Shown: one piece after another, positions 17,911-26,270 of the stretch
Layout of the letters: every line of letters starts with the position of its first letter
Numbering within the stretch: position 1 is the stretch's first letter
Origin: Soonwooa sp032078105
GTDB taxonomy: Bacteria > Bacteroidota > Bacteroidia > Flavobacteriales > Weeksellaceae
DNA: 64,000 nucleotides
NCBI GenBank assembly: GCA_046269235.1
Contig: JBJZOS010000010.1
Coordinates: 13,973-77,972 of the forward strand
Direction: 5' to 3'
Position numbers and translations under genes: made by a program
The notes under the pieces: model-generated
Databases searched by the model: none
What the model was told of the DNA's origin: nothing
Seen by the model: only the letters and a program-made list of their open reading frames with translations

Positions 17911-17934
17911 AAGTGGGCTTCGGCCCATTTTTTA
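17911..17934 (+). terminator. Terminator of dapA
   Basis: TGGGC/GCCCA with a TTCG loop, extended by a G-U and A-T pairs, is followed by six T. It lies within what could be read as a GTG-started extension of the next gene, and supports the later ATG there. Confidence 0.92.
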
Positions 17935-17942
17935 TTTTAAAT

Positions 17943-18437
17943 ATGCTTATAACTAGACCCGCAACGCAGTTCGATATCGAGTTGATACAGAAGCTCGCCA
18001 GGATTTCTTGGGAAGATACCTACGCAAATATTTTATCAAAAGAGCAGTTAGAATATATGCTCAATATGATGTATTCTGAACATGCAATTTTAGAACATTT
18101 TCAAAATCCAAATTATCATTATTTTTTAATTTTTGATGATGAAACGCCCTTGGGATTCGTTGGCTTCGAACATCATTTAGAACCTAACACAACCAAGTTG
18201 CACCGCATCTATCTTGTGCCGGAAGCTAAGGGAAAAGGCGCAGGAAAAGCTGGTTTAGAATTGGTGAAAACCCACGCAAAAGCAGCTAGCGATTCCCGAA
18301 TTATTTTGACGGTTAATATGCATAACGCCTCTCAAGATTTTTACAAATACATGGGTTTTACAGTATATGAGCAAGGTTCATTCTGTATCGGAGAAGGTTA
18401 CACGATGGACGATTATTTAATGGAACTTTATTTATGA
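17943..18437 (+). CDS. GNAT family N-acetyltransferase
   Basis: The protein is 164 residues from ATG 17943; a longer frame would translate the dapA terminator. It has the GNAT acetyl-CoA loop in LVPEAKGKGAGKAGLELV and the C-terminal strand MHNASQDFYKYMGFTVYEQG typical of the fold. The substrate amine (small molecule, peptide or protein N-terminus) cannot be inferred. Its end overlaps the convergent NhaC-family gene by 10 bases, and no terminator lies between. Confidence 0.9.
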   Translation: MLITRPATQFDIELIQKLARISWEDTYANILSKEQLEYMLNMMYSEHAILEHFQNPNYHYFLIFDDETPLGFVGFEHHLEPNTTKLHRIYLVPEAKGKGAGKAGLELVKTHAKAASDSRIILTVNMHNASQDFYKYMGFTVYEQGSFCIGEGYTMDDYLMELYL

Positions 18438-19729
18438 GTTTGATTTCTGTTCAAAAAAATAAATATTAAAACGCAAACCAAAAGCAACCACGTATAATAA
18501 GAATGACTGATGAGTTGGAGATAATCGATTTTGTCTTTTCCAAAACTCATCAAGATTAATACTTGCGCACCGTACGGAATAATACCTTGGATAATGCAAG
18601 AAAAAATGTCTAGTACAGAAGCCATTTTTCGAGGTTCAAACTCATAATGCTCGGAAATTGGTTTTGCAACTTTTCCCGTTATCAAAATCGCAATCGTATT
18701 ATTTGCAATACATGCGTCAACAAGGCTTACCAAAACGCCCATTCCCAACATTGCAGAAAATCTCGATTTTATCGTTTTTAAGATTTTATTTAAAAGAAAT
18801 CGTATACCACCCGCATATTCGATAATTCCTGCAAGACCTCCTGTCAGTAGAGATAACAAGAAGATCTCGGTCATCGACGTAAAACCATTGTAACTTTCCT
18901 TTGCAAAACTTAACAAGTCCATACTGTTATTTGATAATCCAATAATCCCTGACATGATAACACCAATTAACAAAACAAAAAAAACATCAACGCCAGCGAA
19001 GGCCAATCCTATAACCAAAATATAAGGGATCAAAAGATAAAAACTGCTGCCATGTGGTGCTAAATTTTGGACATCAGTCGCTTCCGAATTGTTAAAAAGT
19101 AGAATAAAAATCGTTATTAAAAATGCAGGCGCTGCAATCCAAAGATTAGTTCGGAATTTATCGGACATTTTACTTCCCAAAGATTGTGAAGCTGCAATCG
19201 TAGTATCAGAAATCACCGAAAGATTATCACCTGACATCGCACCTGTCAATAGCGACGCTGCGATCAGGTTAACATCTGCACCACTTTTTGTCGCCAATTC
19301 GATCGCAATAGGACCAAGTGCTACAATGCTACCAACCGAAGTACCAGACGCCAATGATAAAAACGAAGCCAATATAAAAATACCAAGTGCTATATAGTTA
19401 ACAGGAATATACTCTAAACCTAAATTTACGATGGCATCAACACTTCCCAATGCTTTGGATACTGTGGAAAAAGCACCAGCCAAAAGATAAATAACGCACA
19501 TTGTCAAGACATTTTTGTCACCCAAACCTTTCAGGAATTCGTCCATTTTTATTTTAAATGGAAGTTTTATGATTAGGAAAGCAGTTATAATTCCCAATGT
19601 CATGGCAATAGGAGAGGGTAAGGCATAAAAGTCGTTAAGATAAATTCCGGCTCCTAAAAAACTCAGGACAAATACTAAAAAAGGGATTAAGCTGATAAAG
19701 CTTTCGCGAGATTTATGTTCTGTTGTCAT
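18428..19729 (-). CDS. NhaC-family transporter (candidate methionine transporter)
   Basis: This 433-residue polytopic membrane protein, with about 11-12 helices, has NhaC superfamily features: LASGTSVGSIVALGPIAIEL, LTGAMSGDNLSVISDTTIAASQS and DACIANNTIAILI. Members are usually labelled Na+/H+ antiporters, but some (MetT, LysW types) carry amino acids and are riboswitch-controlled. Here a structured leader with SAM-I-like sequence blocks precedes the gene, which makes methionine a reasonable guess. The start codon overlaps the stop of a short upstream ORF as ATGA. Confidence 0.88.
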   Translation of the reverse strand: MTTEHKSRESFISLIPFLVFVLSFLGAGIYLNDFYALPSPIAMTLGIITAFLIIKLPFKIKMDEFLKGLGDKNVLTMCVIYLLAGAFSTVSKALGSVDAIVNLGLEYIPVNYIALGIFILASFLSLASGTSVGSIVALGPIAIELATKSGADVNLIAASLLTGAMSGDNLSVISDTTIAASQSLGSKMSDKFRTNLWIAAPAFLITIFILLFNNSEATDVQNLAPHGSSFYLLIPYILVIGLAFAGVDVFFVLLIGVIMSGIIGLSNNSMDLLSFAKESYNGFTSMTEIFLLSLLTGGLAGIIEYAGGIRFLLNKILKTIKSRFSAMLGMGVLVSLVDACIANNTIAILITGKVAKPISEHYEFEPRKMASVLDIFSCIIQGIIPYGAQVLILMSFGKDKIDYLQLISHSYYTWLLLVCVLIFIFLNRNQTHK

Positions 19730-19770
19730 ACATCGTTATTTGGCGAAGTCAGCAGAAGATAGTTCAACAT
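19726..19770 (-). CDS. Possible 14-codon leader ORF coupled to the NhaC gene
   Basis: An ATG at 19770 opens a frame encoding MLNYLLLTSPNNDV. Its TGA shares two bases with the transporter ATG (ATGA). This geometry suits translational coupling. Codons 4-7 (TAT CTT CTG CTG) are complementary to part of the upstream structured RNA. Expression of the peptide is not shown; the ORF could be chance. Confidence 0.4.
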   Translation of the reverse strand: MLNYLLLTSPNNDV

Positions 19771-19786
19771 TTTTTCCAAAAATTGG

Positions 19787-19850
19787 CTTATCGTTTTAGC
19801 ACCTTGCTTGCTTTGCAGGTTGCTACCTCTGCTGAGGTTCGGGATAAAAG
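19787..19850 (-). promoter_or_regulatory. Candidate S-box-related (SAM) riboswitch leader
   Basis: The minus-strand RNA folds as a three-way junction. P1 pairs UUUAUC with GAUAAG. P2 is ACCUC-AGCA-GAGGU. P3 pairs ACCU with AGGU, flanked by GCAACC and GGUGCUAA. The GCAACC...GGUGCUAA...GAUAAG order is that of SAM-I riboswitches. The GGAGGGA kink-turn arm and pseudoknot loop of SAM-I are missing and P2 is very short. It starts at the predicted transcription start and ends 57 bases before the transporter. Confidence 0.45.
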
Positions 19851-19855
19851 TGCAA

Positions 19856-19887
19856 CAAAAATAGGTGTAAAAACTTAAAATACCAAA
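19856..19887 (-). promoter_or_regulatory. Promoter of the NhaC leader
   Basis: On the minus strand TTTG (19887-19884), a 20-base spacer and TATTTTTG (19863-19856) match the Bacteroidota consensus. It sits just after the recG stop and would start RNA near 19850, at the 5' strand of the P1 helix. Confidence 0.75.
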
Positions 19888-19890
19888 TAG

Positions 19891-21978
19891 CTACGAAATC
19901 TTAGACCATTTGTTTTTGCCTTTATATTGTCGTACATAGAAGCTTTTCATGCTTTGATGATTGGGATGGACAAGAAGGGCATCTTTTTCTAAAAGTTGCT
20001 CTACAGCGAGTTTCGCAAGTTTTATAATTTGAGAATCCGTCATCAAGTTTAATTTTTTAAAGTCAACAACGCCACTTTGTTGTGTTCCCAAAATATCGCC
20101 TGGGCCACGAAGTTCCATGTCAACTTCAGAGATTTTGAAACCGTCATTGGTTTCGCACATCGTTTTGATGCGTTTGCGACTTTCCGCAGAAAGTTTGTCA
20201 GATGTCATCAAGATACAATAACTCTGTTCGGCACCACGACCAACGCGGCCACGAAGCTGGTGAAGTTGAGAAAGTCCAAATCTTTCAGCACTTTCTATAA
20301 CCATAACTGACGCATTTGGGACATTAACGCCTACTTCGATAACAGTTGTTGCAACCATAATTTGTGCATTTCCCGAAGTAAAATATTGCATCGCTTGGTC
20401 TTTTTCGTCGGGTTTCATTCGTCCGTGAAGCATCGCAATATTGTAACTTTTGAAATGATTAAGTATGTGGTCAAAACCATCTTGTAAGTTTTTGTAGTCC
20501 AAAGTTTCGGATTCTTCGATTAATGGATAAACGAAATAAACTTGGCGACCTTTCTTTAATTCTTCGTGACAGAAATTATAAACATAAGCGCGGTCTTTCT
20601 CGCGACGATGCGCGGTAACGATTGGTTTTCGGCCAACTGGCATTTCGTCGATAACTGACACATCGAGGTCAGAATAAAAACTCATGGCCAAGGTTCGTGG
20701 TATTGGCGTTGCGGTCATCACCAAAATATGCGGTGGGATTTTATTCTTTGCCCAAAGCTTAGCACGCTGTGCCACGCCAAAGCGATGTTGCTCATCGATT
20801 ATCACCAATCCTAAATTTTTGAATTGTACGATGTCTTCCAATACGGCGTGCGTCCCAATCAAAATGGAAAGTTCGCCAGATAATAATTCTTTGTGAATAA
20901 TTTTTCGTTCGGAAGTTTTGGTAGATCCTGTCAGTAATTTGACGCTAACATTGGTATCTTTTAATAAATCTTGAATAGAATTAAAATGTTGTTGCGCCAA
21001 AATTTCCGTTGGTGCCATCATACAACTTTGGAAGTTATTATCCATGGCAATTAACATGGTCAAAAGCGCAACCATCGTTTTGCCCGATCCAACATCGCCT
21101 TGCAACAAGCGATTCATTTGCGTGGACCGCTTCATGTCGGTTCGGATTTCTTTCAGAACGCGTTTTTGCGCGCCCGTCAAATCAAATGGTAAATTGTTAT
21201 TGTAGAAATTATTAAAATAATCGCCAACAATAGGGAAAGGATTTCCGATAGATTTGGTGTGTTGATGTAGTTTTTTTAAACCAAAACCTAACTGAAAAAA
21301 GAAAGCTTCCTCGAATTTTATTCTACGGTCAGCTTCTTGTGCCAACTGTGGATTTTGCGGAAAATGTATATTGTAAAACGCATCTAATCTTCCCAAAAGT
21401 TTTAAGGCTTTTATTAAATTTTGAGGGAGATTTTCATCGATTAATTGTGGAAGATTTTTAAGAATTTCATATATAACATTCTGAAACAGCTTATTATTAA
21501 TGCCTCTTTTGGTGAGCTTTTCGCTGCTTGGATAGACCGGAAGTAATGTGCCCGAGATGGCTTTTGCTTCGTCTGTTTCTATTTCGGGATGTGGCATGGA
21601 AAAGCTATTGTTAAAAGCTTGTATTTTTCCAAAGATGAATAAGTCTTTATTGACTGGGATGCTTTCTTTCATCCATTTGCTGTATCGGAACCATACTAGA
21701 TCTATTGTTCCTGTTTGGTCACGGAATTTTGCGCTTAGTCGTTTTCCTTTTGGTGAAACGACTTCTTGGATGTCTGTGATTTTTCCTCTTAACTGAATAT
21801 CAAGTTCTAAACTTGGAGTAAGTTCTGAAACGCTATAGATTTTTGATTTGTCGATATAACGAATAGGGTAGAAGTTGATGAAATCTTCCAAATTCTGAAT
21901 GCCCAAAACATTTTTGATAAGTTTGGCGCGTTCTGGTCCGATACCTTTTATAAATTCTATGGGCGTGTCTAGATGCAA
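19891..21978 (-). CDS. recG: ATP-dependent DNA helicase RecG
   Basis: This 695-residue helicase regresses stalled replication forks and processes Holliday junctions. It has an N-terminal wedge/OB domain (ELDIQLRGKITDIQEV), Walker A GDVGSGKT, DEQH box IIDEQHRFG, motif TATPIPRTLAM, and the C-terminal helicase QLRGRVGRG. The apparent start is TTG at 21978; the frame has a stop eight codons upstream and no ATG near the N-terminus. It is followed by the independently promoted NhaC unit. Confidence 0.96.
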   Translation of the reverse strand: MHLDTPIEFIKGIGPERAKLIKNVLGIQNLEDFINFYPIRYIDKSKIYSVSELTPSLELDIQLRGKITDIQEVVSPKGKRLSAKFRDQTGTIDLVWFRYSKWMKESIPVNKDLFIFGKIQAFNNSFSMPHPEIETDEAKAISGTLLPVYPSSEKLTKRGINNKLFQNVIYEILKNLPQLIDENLPQNLIKALKLLGRLDAFYNIHFPQNPQLAQEADRRIKFEEAFFFQLGFGLKKLHQHTKSIGNPFPIVGDYFNNFYNNNLPFDLTGAQKRVLKEIRTDMKRSTQMNRLLQGDVGSGKTMVALLTMLIAMDNNFQSCMMAPTEILAQQHFNSIQDLLKDTNVSVKLLTGSTKTSERKIIHKELLSGELSILIGTHAVLEDIVQFKNLGLVIIDEQHRFGVAQRAKLWAKNKIPPHILVMTATPIPRTLAMSFYSDLDVSVIDEMPVGRKPIVTAHRREKDRAYVYNFCHEELKKGRQVYFVYPLIEESETLDYKNLQDGFDHILNHFKSYNIAMLHGRMKPDEKDQAMQYFTSGNAQIMVATTVIEVGVNVPNASVMVIESAERFGLSQLHQLRGRVGRGAEQSYCILMTSDKLSAESRKRIKTMCETNDGFKISEVDMELRGPGDILGTQQSGVVDFKKLNLMTDSQIIKLAKLAVEQLLEKDALLVHPNHQSMKSFYVRQYKGKNKWSKIS

Positions 21979-22067
21979 TGTTTTAACGAAAAATCAAGTG
22001 GCAATTTAAGCTTTTTTGAAGGGATTAAAAAATGAAATTGGATGACAAATTTTCTACACTAGCCCCG

Positions 22068-22161
22068 ATGGAAGCGGCATCCTTTGTGGGGTGGCGCGAG
22101 GCGGCGGAGCGCTAGCGGAGCCGTCCGAGCGCCACATCGCAAAGATATAGCGGACAGCGGG
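22068..22161. repeat. GC-rich palindromic repeat element, copy 1
   Basis: This element lies in the 250-base gap between recG and the thioredoxin gene. Its left end ATGGAAGCGGCATCCTTT (22068-22085) and right end (22141-22161, starting AAAGATATAGCGG) are identical to those of copy 2 in inverted orientation. The core forms a hairpin: GTGGCGC (22091-22097) with GCGCCAC (22129-22135), plus TTTG with CAAA. It is far more GC-rich than its surroundings. Nothing else is seen in this gap except the terminator at its far end. Confidence 0.85.
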
Positions 22162-22199
22162 TGTCAATTTTTTAATTATCACCAATTTTTCTTGCTCCT

Positions 22200-22234
22200 A
22201 AAAAAAAGAAAAACTTCAGAAATACTGAAGTTTT
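22200..22234 (-). terminator. Terminator of the thioredoxin gene
   Basis: A 10-base-pair stem with CTTCAG (22214-22219) and CTGAAG (22225-22230) at its centre overlaps the stop codon. The minus strand continues into a T-rich run. Confidence 0.85.
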
Positions 22235-22751
22235 AATCTTTTATTTTTGATTTGAATTTTCGTTGATAATCATCCCACTGTTGTCGAGTTGTGATGTTTT
22301 TGTAGTCCTGCGTACTAATCATCGAAAAGTAAGGTTCGACATCTTTTGCGGAAAGTGCACCCATAAGACTCGTAATTGGGGCGGCATGTTCATCCAAAAA
22401 TACAATCGTTGGCACCGTCGAGATGTTCATATACTTTGCGAAAGAATGCATTGTTGCTTTGTCCTTGTATTCGAAATTGCGGCCTCGAAAGTTGACTTTC
22501 TCTTTGCTGTCTGCAAAAAACTTAACTGCATAGAATTTGTCTGCAATCATTTTTGCGATAACAGGATTGTCAAAAGCGAATTTTTCCATCTTTTGACAAG
22601 GGTCACAGTGGTCATCTGTAAAAGCAATGAAGATTTTTTTTGGTACTTTCTTTTGAGCTTCGAGCGCTTCGTTAATCGTTATCCAATGCACTTGTGCAAA
22701 AGAAAAATAAGACGACAACATGAAAAATAGTGTAAAAAAAATCTTCATCAT
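22233..22751 (-). CDS. Secreted thioredoxin-family protein
   Basis: This 172-residue protein has a signal peptide (to SFAQ) and a thioredoxin fold of the thioredoxin_7/DsbD-C type. The redox motif is CDPC at residues 49-52 and the cis-Pro is in STVPTIVFLDE. The C-terminal 30 residues extend past the fold. It probably acts on disulfides in the periplasm. It is a single-gene unit with its own terminator. No electron donor such as DsbD is adjacent. Confidence 0.88.
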   Translation of the reverse strand: MMKIFFTLFFMLSSYFSFAQVHWITINEALEAQKKVPKKIFIAFTDDHCDPCQKMEKFAFDNPVIAKMIADKFYAVKFFADSKEKVNFRGRNFEYKDKATMHSFAKYMNISTVPTIVFLDEHAAPITSLMGALSAKDVEPYFSMISTQDYKNITTRQQWDDYQRKFKSKIKD

Positions 22752-22781
22752 AATTGCTATTTTATGAAGAAGCTCGACAGC

Positions 22782-24257
22782 TTATCTTACTTCTTGCATT
22801 AATTTTTTAACAATAGGAGATATCAAAATTAATACCACACCGGCAATGAGCGCATAGAAACCTAGCATCTTGTAGCCTTCTGTATATGCGAGAAGTTTTG
22901 ACATTAACGTGCCTCCTGTGTTGGCTTCAGACATTTCTGCTCCAATTTTCCCTGCAAAAAACTGTCCAAATGCACTTGCCAAAAACCACATTCCCATCAT
23001 CATCCCAAATAGTTTTTTAGGAGAAAGTTTCGTAATGATTGACATCCCAATTGGTCCTAAACATAGTTCTCCAAATGTAATAACCAACCATGTGAATGTA
23101 AATAAATTAAGTGATGATTTTCCGTCATCATTTGCAAAAAATCTTAATGAATAGAATAAAAAGAATCCTGCTGCAAGGAACAAAAATCCAATTCCGAATT
23201 TGATTATGGTATTAGGTTCTAGTTTTTTCTTGGCTAACCAAACCCAAAGTAACCCAACTAATGGGCTGAAGATAATGATGAAAAATGAGTTAGAACTATT
23301 ATTGATAATATTCGGGTCGATATTGAAAAATAATAAATTCGTACTTAAGTTATCTTTTGCAAACAAAGATAATGAGCCACCACTTTGTTCATATATTGCA
23401 TTGAAAATTAAATACATAACAATGAAAATGAACGCTGCTATTACTTTTTTACGATAACTATTATCTAGTTTTGAAATTTCGTAACCTAAATAGATAAGGG
23501 CGATAGTACCAATCCCATACATGAAATAGTCTGTGAAATTGCTGCTGTGAATTAAGAAATAAATGATTGGTAACATGATAATTGCCCCAACAATAACCAT
23601 CAATTCTTTACGAGTTCTAACAGGTTTGGTATCTTTTTCTAAAGGAGAATTTCCAATTGGATCAATGGTTTTTCTGATTACGAAATAGGTAATCAAACCA
23701 ATAATCATAACAATTGCTGCGGCTAAGAAACATAAACTCCAAGAGTAATATTTTCCTAAATACACACATAAAGCACCACCTAGTAGTCCTCCAATATTAA
23801 TCCCCGCATAGAACATCCCATAACCAGCATCTCTTCGTACATCATCTTCTTTATATAGCTCTCCTACCATGGAAGATATATTGGGCTTGAAAAATCCTGT
23901 ACCAACAATAGAGCACGTTATCCCAAAATAGAACAAGTCATGGGGGTTATAGGCAATGATTAAATTTCCGATGGCCATAATAATTCCTCCAAAGACCAAG
24001 GATTTTTTGAATCCCAGAATTTTATCAGCGAAGATTCCCCCAATAAAGGTGAATGCATAGATAAACGCTTGGATAGTGCCATATTTTAGATTAGCATCTT
24101 TTTCAAAAAGGCCTAATTGATCGGTCATGAAAATTACCAACACCCCACGCATACCGTAAAAACAGAAGCGTTCCCACATTTCTATTGTAAAAAGATACCA
24201 AAGTTGTTTTGGATATTTGCCTTTAAAATTTTGAATTTCTTGTAATGTTAAACTCAT
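22782..24257 (-). CDS. POT-family peptide transporter 1
   Basis: This 491-residue proton-coupled oligopeptide transporter of the inner membrane has the ExxER motif EMWER at 26-30 in EMWERFCFYGMRG and the PTR2 motif FYAGINIGGLLGG. GFFKPNISSMVGEL is also family-typical. About 14 helices are expected. It is the last of three POT genes in a row on this strand. Its sequence is nearer to transporter 2 than to 3 in the N-terminal motif. Confidence 0.93.
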   Translation of the reverse strand: MSLTLQEIQNFKGKYPKQLWYLFTIEMWERFCFYGMRGVLVIFMTDQLGLFEKDANLKYGTIQAFIYAFTFIGGIFADKILGFKKSLVFGGIIMAIGNLIIAYNPHDLFYFGITCSIVGTGFFKPNISSMVGELYKEDDVRRDAGYGMFYAGINIGGLLGGALCVYLGKYYSWSLCFLAAAIVMIIGLITYFVIRKTIDPIGNSPLEKDTKPVRTRKELMVIVGAIIMLPIIYFLIHSSNFTDYFMYGIGTIALIYLGYEISKLDNSYRKKVIAAFIFIVMYLIFNAIYEQSGGSLSLFAKDNLSTNLLFFNIDPNIINNSSNSFFIIIFSPLVGLLWVWLAKKKLEPNTIIKFGIGFLFLAAGFFLFYSLRFFANDDGKSSLNLFTFTWLVITFGELCLGPIGMSIITKLSPKKLFGMMMGMWFLASAFGQFFAGKIGAEMSEANTGGTLMSKLLAYTEGYKMLGFYALIAGVVLILISPIVKKLMQEVR

Positions 24258-24321
24258 TTAAATAGTGAATTAAATTAATCCCAGTAAGTAGTTTTGTAAA
24301 AAACTATCAAGCGAATGTACG

Positions 24322-24350
24322 AAAAAACCTCAGATTGCTCAGAGGTTTTT
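24322..24350 (-). terminator. Terminator of POT transporter 2
   Basis: AAAAACCTC (24323-24331) pairs with GAGGTTTTT (24342-24350). The minus-strand loop contains GCAA. The T-run lies at the end of the stem. Confidence 0.75.
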
Positions 24351-24371
24351 AATATTTATTTATGACGAAAA

Positions 24372-26084
24372 TTAGTTCACATCATGCATCATTTTCTTTA
24401 ATTTAGGAGAAATAATTGCCAATAAAATACCTGCTATACCACAAAGAATAACAAATACCATAAAGAATTCATATAGATTATGGATTTCGAATCCTGCGAA
24501 TGTCGGATACTCTGTTGATAAATGCATTTCTTTAAATTTGGCAGCTTGCTCTGGTGTTAATGTTATTTTCTTATCTAAGACATCTTGTAAGTTAACTCCA
24601 ATTTTTTCTTGTGCCATTTTATACTTGTCTCCGGTTGCCGGAAGTATTGCTCCTAATGTACCTGCTAAAGCATAACCAGCAGCATTGGAAATGAAGAATA
24701 CGCCGTAAAGTAATGATGCGAATCTTTTTGGAGATAGCTTTCCTACCAAAGATAAACCAATTGGAGAAAGACAAAGCTCACCACACGTTTGGATGAAATA
24801 TAATAATACTAACCATTTGATAGCAAGTAATCCGTCGTTACCTAAGTCTTTCACATTATGCGCAATGATGAAATAACTTACCGCGATCAAGATAAGTCCC
24901 ATCGCTTGTTTCAGTGGAGATACAGGTTCTTTACCTTTAGCTCTCAATTTGTCCCAAAGGATACTGAACGGTACAGCAAGCATTACAACGAAAATCCCAT
25001 TAAAGATTTGTACCATCGATGCCGGCATTTGCCATCCGAATAAAAATGTTCTATCTGTTTGGTTATCAGCGATGAATGTTAGTGAAGATCCTGCCTGCTC
25101 GAACGCTGCCCAGAAGAAGATAATAAAGAACGAAACAATGTAGATTACTAAAATTCTTTGCGTTTCAACTTTAGTTAAAGCCTTATCTAAAAGGATAAGA
25201 ATTGCTAAAGAAATTCCCGAAGAATAAATAATTGGGTAGATGATCCCTTTTACTAACGTACCAATTTCAAATTTTGAAAACCATATTTCATCAACCGATA
25301 GATATCTAAAAGTGAAGAATAATACGATGAATAGCACTAAAGATCCTAATAAAGCACTAGTAGAAAATTTAGCAGCCTCATGACCTTCTTCTTTGGCAGC
25401 TGATTTTTTTGGTAAATCACCAATAGGTCTTCCTTGCGGATCAACAACATATTTATTTTTAAGAACGATAAATGTAATTGTTCCTAAAACCATTGCGATA
25501 CCAGCAACTAGATAACCCCATTTGAAAGCGTGTACATCTCTCTGTCCGTCAACAACAACGTCTGCAATAAGTGGTACAAAATATTGGCTTAATAAGGCAC
25601 CAATGTTAATACCCATGTAGAATATGGTGAAAGCTGAGTCTAGTTTGCTTTTTTCTTGCGCAGGATAAAGGCTACCAACCATTGATGATATGTTTGGCTT
25701 AAAAAATCCATTCCCAAAAACAATAATTAATAAGCCTATCCAGAAAAGCATTTTTGAAGTCTCTAGAGCACTATCAAAAGTTATAGCACTATAGAATAAA
25801 AGAAACTGTCCAATGGCCATTAAGCTTCCTCCAAGAATAATACAATAACGATTTCCTAGATACTTATCTGCAATAAAACCTCCTAATAAAGGTGTTAGAT
25901 AACATAATGCTAAAAATCCACCGTAGATAATAGAAGCATTCGATTCTCCTAACATTAAGGAGTTAACCATAAACAAGGTTAAAATTGCACGCATTCCGTA
26001 GAAATTAAAACGCTCCCACATTTCTGTGCTAAATAAAACCCACAGCCCCTTAGGATGCCTTTCTTTGGTCTGTACTGTATTCAT
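24372..26084 (-). CDS. POT-family peptide transporter 2
   Basis: This 570-residue proton-coupled peptide transporter has EMWERFNFYGMRA with the ExxER motif at 21-25, GFFKPNISSMVGSL and FYMGINIGALLSQ. It is longer than transporter 1 because of an extra loop near 205-235 (PIGDLPKKSAAKEEGHE) and another of about 50 residues before the last helices. A TATATTTG box at 26125-26118 lies about 35 bases upstream of its ATG, so it has its own promoter as well as its own terminator. Confidence 0.93.
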   Translation of the reverse strand: MNTVQTKERHPKGLWVLFSTEMWERFNFYGMRAILTLFMVNSLMLGESNASIIYGGFLALCYLTPLLGGFIADKYLGNRYCIILGGSLMAIGQFLLFYSAITFDSALETSKMLFWIGLLIIVFGNGFFKPNISSMVGSLYPAQEKSKLDSAFTIFYMGINIGALLSQYFVPLIADVVVDGQRDVHAFKWGYLVAGIAMVLGTITFIVLKNKYVVDPQGRPIGDLPKKSAAKEEGHEAAKFSTSALLGSLVLFIVLFFTFRYLSVDEIWFSKFEIGTLVKGIIYPIIYSSGISLAILILLDKALTKVETQRILVIYIVSFFIIFFWAAFEQAGSSLTFIADNQTDRTFLFGWQMPASMVQIFNGIFVVMLAVPFSILWDKLRAKGKEPVSPLKQAMGLILIAVSYFIIAHNVKDLGNDGLLAIKWLVLLYFIQTCGELCLSPIGLSLVGKLSPKRFASLLYGVFFISNAAGYALAGTLGAILPATGDKYKMAQEKIGVNLQDVLDKKITLTPEQAAKFKEMHLSTEYPTFAGFEIHNLYEFFMVFVILCGIAGILLAIISPKLKKMMHDVN

Positions 26085-26223
26085 ATTTTTTTATTGTTAA
26101 ATTTTTGTTAAGACTCACAAATATAGTTTTTTTTTGAAAGTGGCATGAAGATAATCATAAAAAGATGCTTTTTTTTGATTTCTTTCAAAATTTTGTTCCT
26201 TTGTTGAATAGTTTTAAACAAGA

Positions 26224-26251
26224 AAAATCTCCACATTGCTGTAGAGATTTT
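26224..26251 (-). terminator. Terminator of POT transporter 3
   Basis: On the minus strand a 12-pair stem with one G-U closes on a GCAA loop, ending in T residues. The same stem on the plus strand has a C-A mismatch, so the minus strand is the functional one. Confidence 0.85.
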
Positions 26252-26270
26252 AGTATTGATTGTCAAAAGA

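Noticed and set aside
17913..17942. GTG-started extension of the GNAT gene
   Set aside because: These bases form the dapA terminator hairpin; the ATG at 17943 matches the family N-terminus.
24858..25143. Open frames on the plus strand opposite POT transporter 2
   Set aside because: They overlap conserved transporter helices in antisense, with no start context or similarity.
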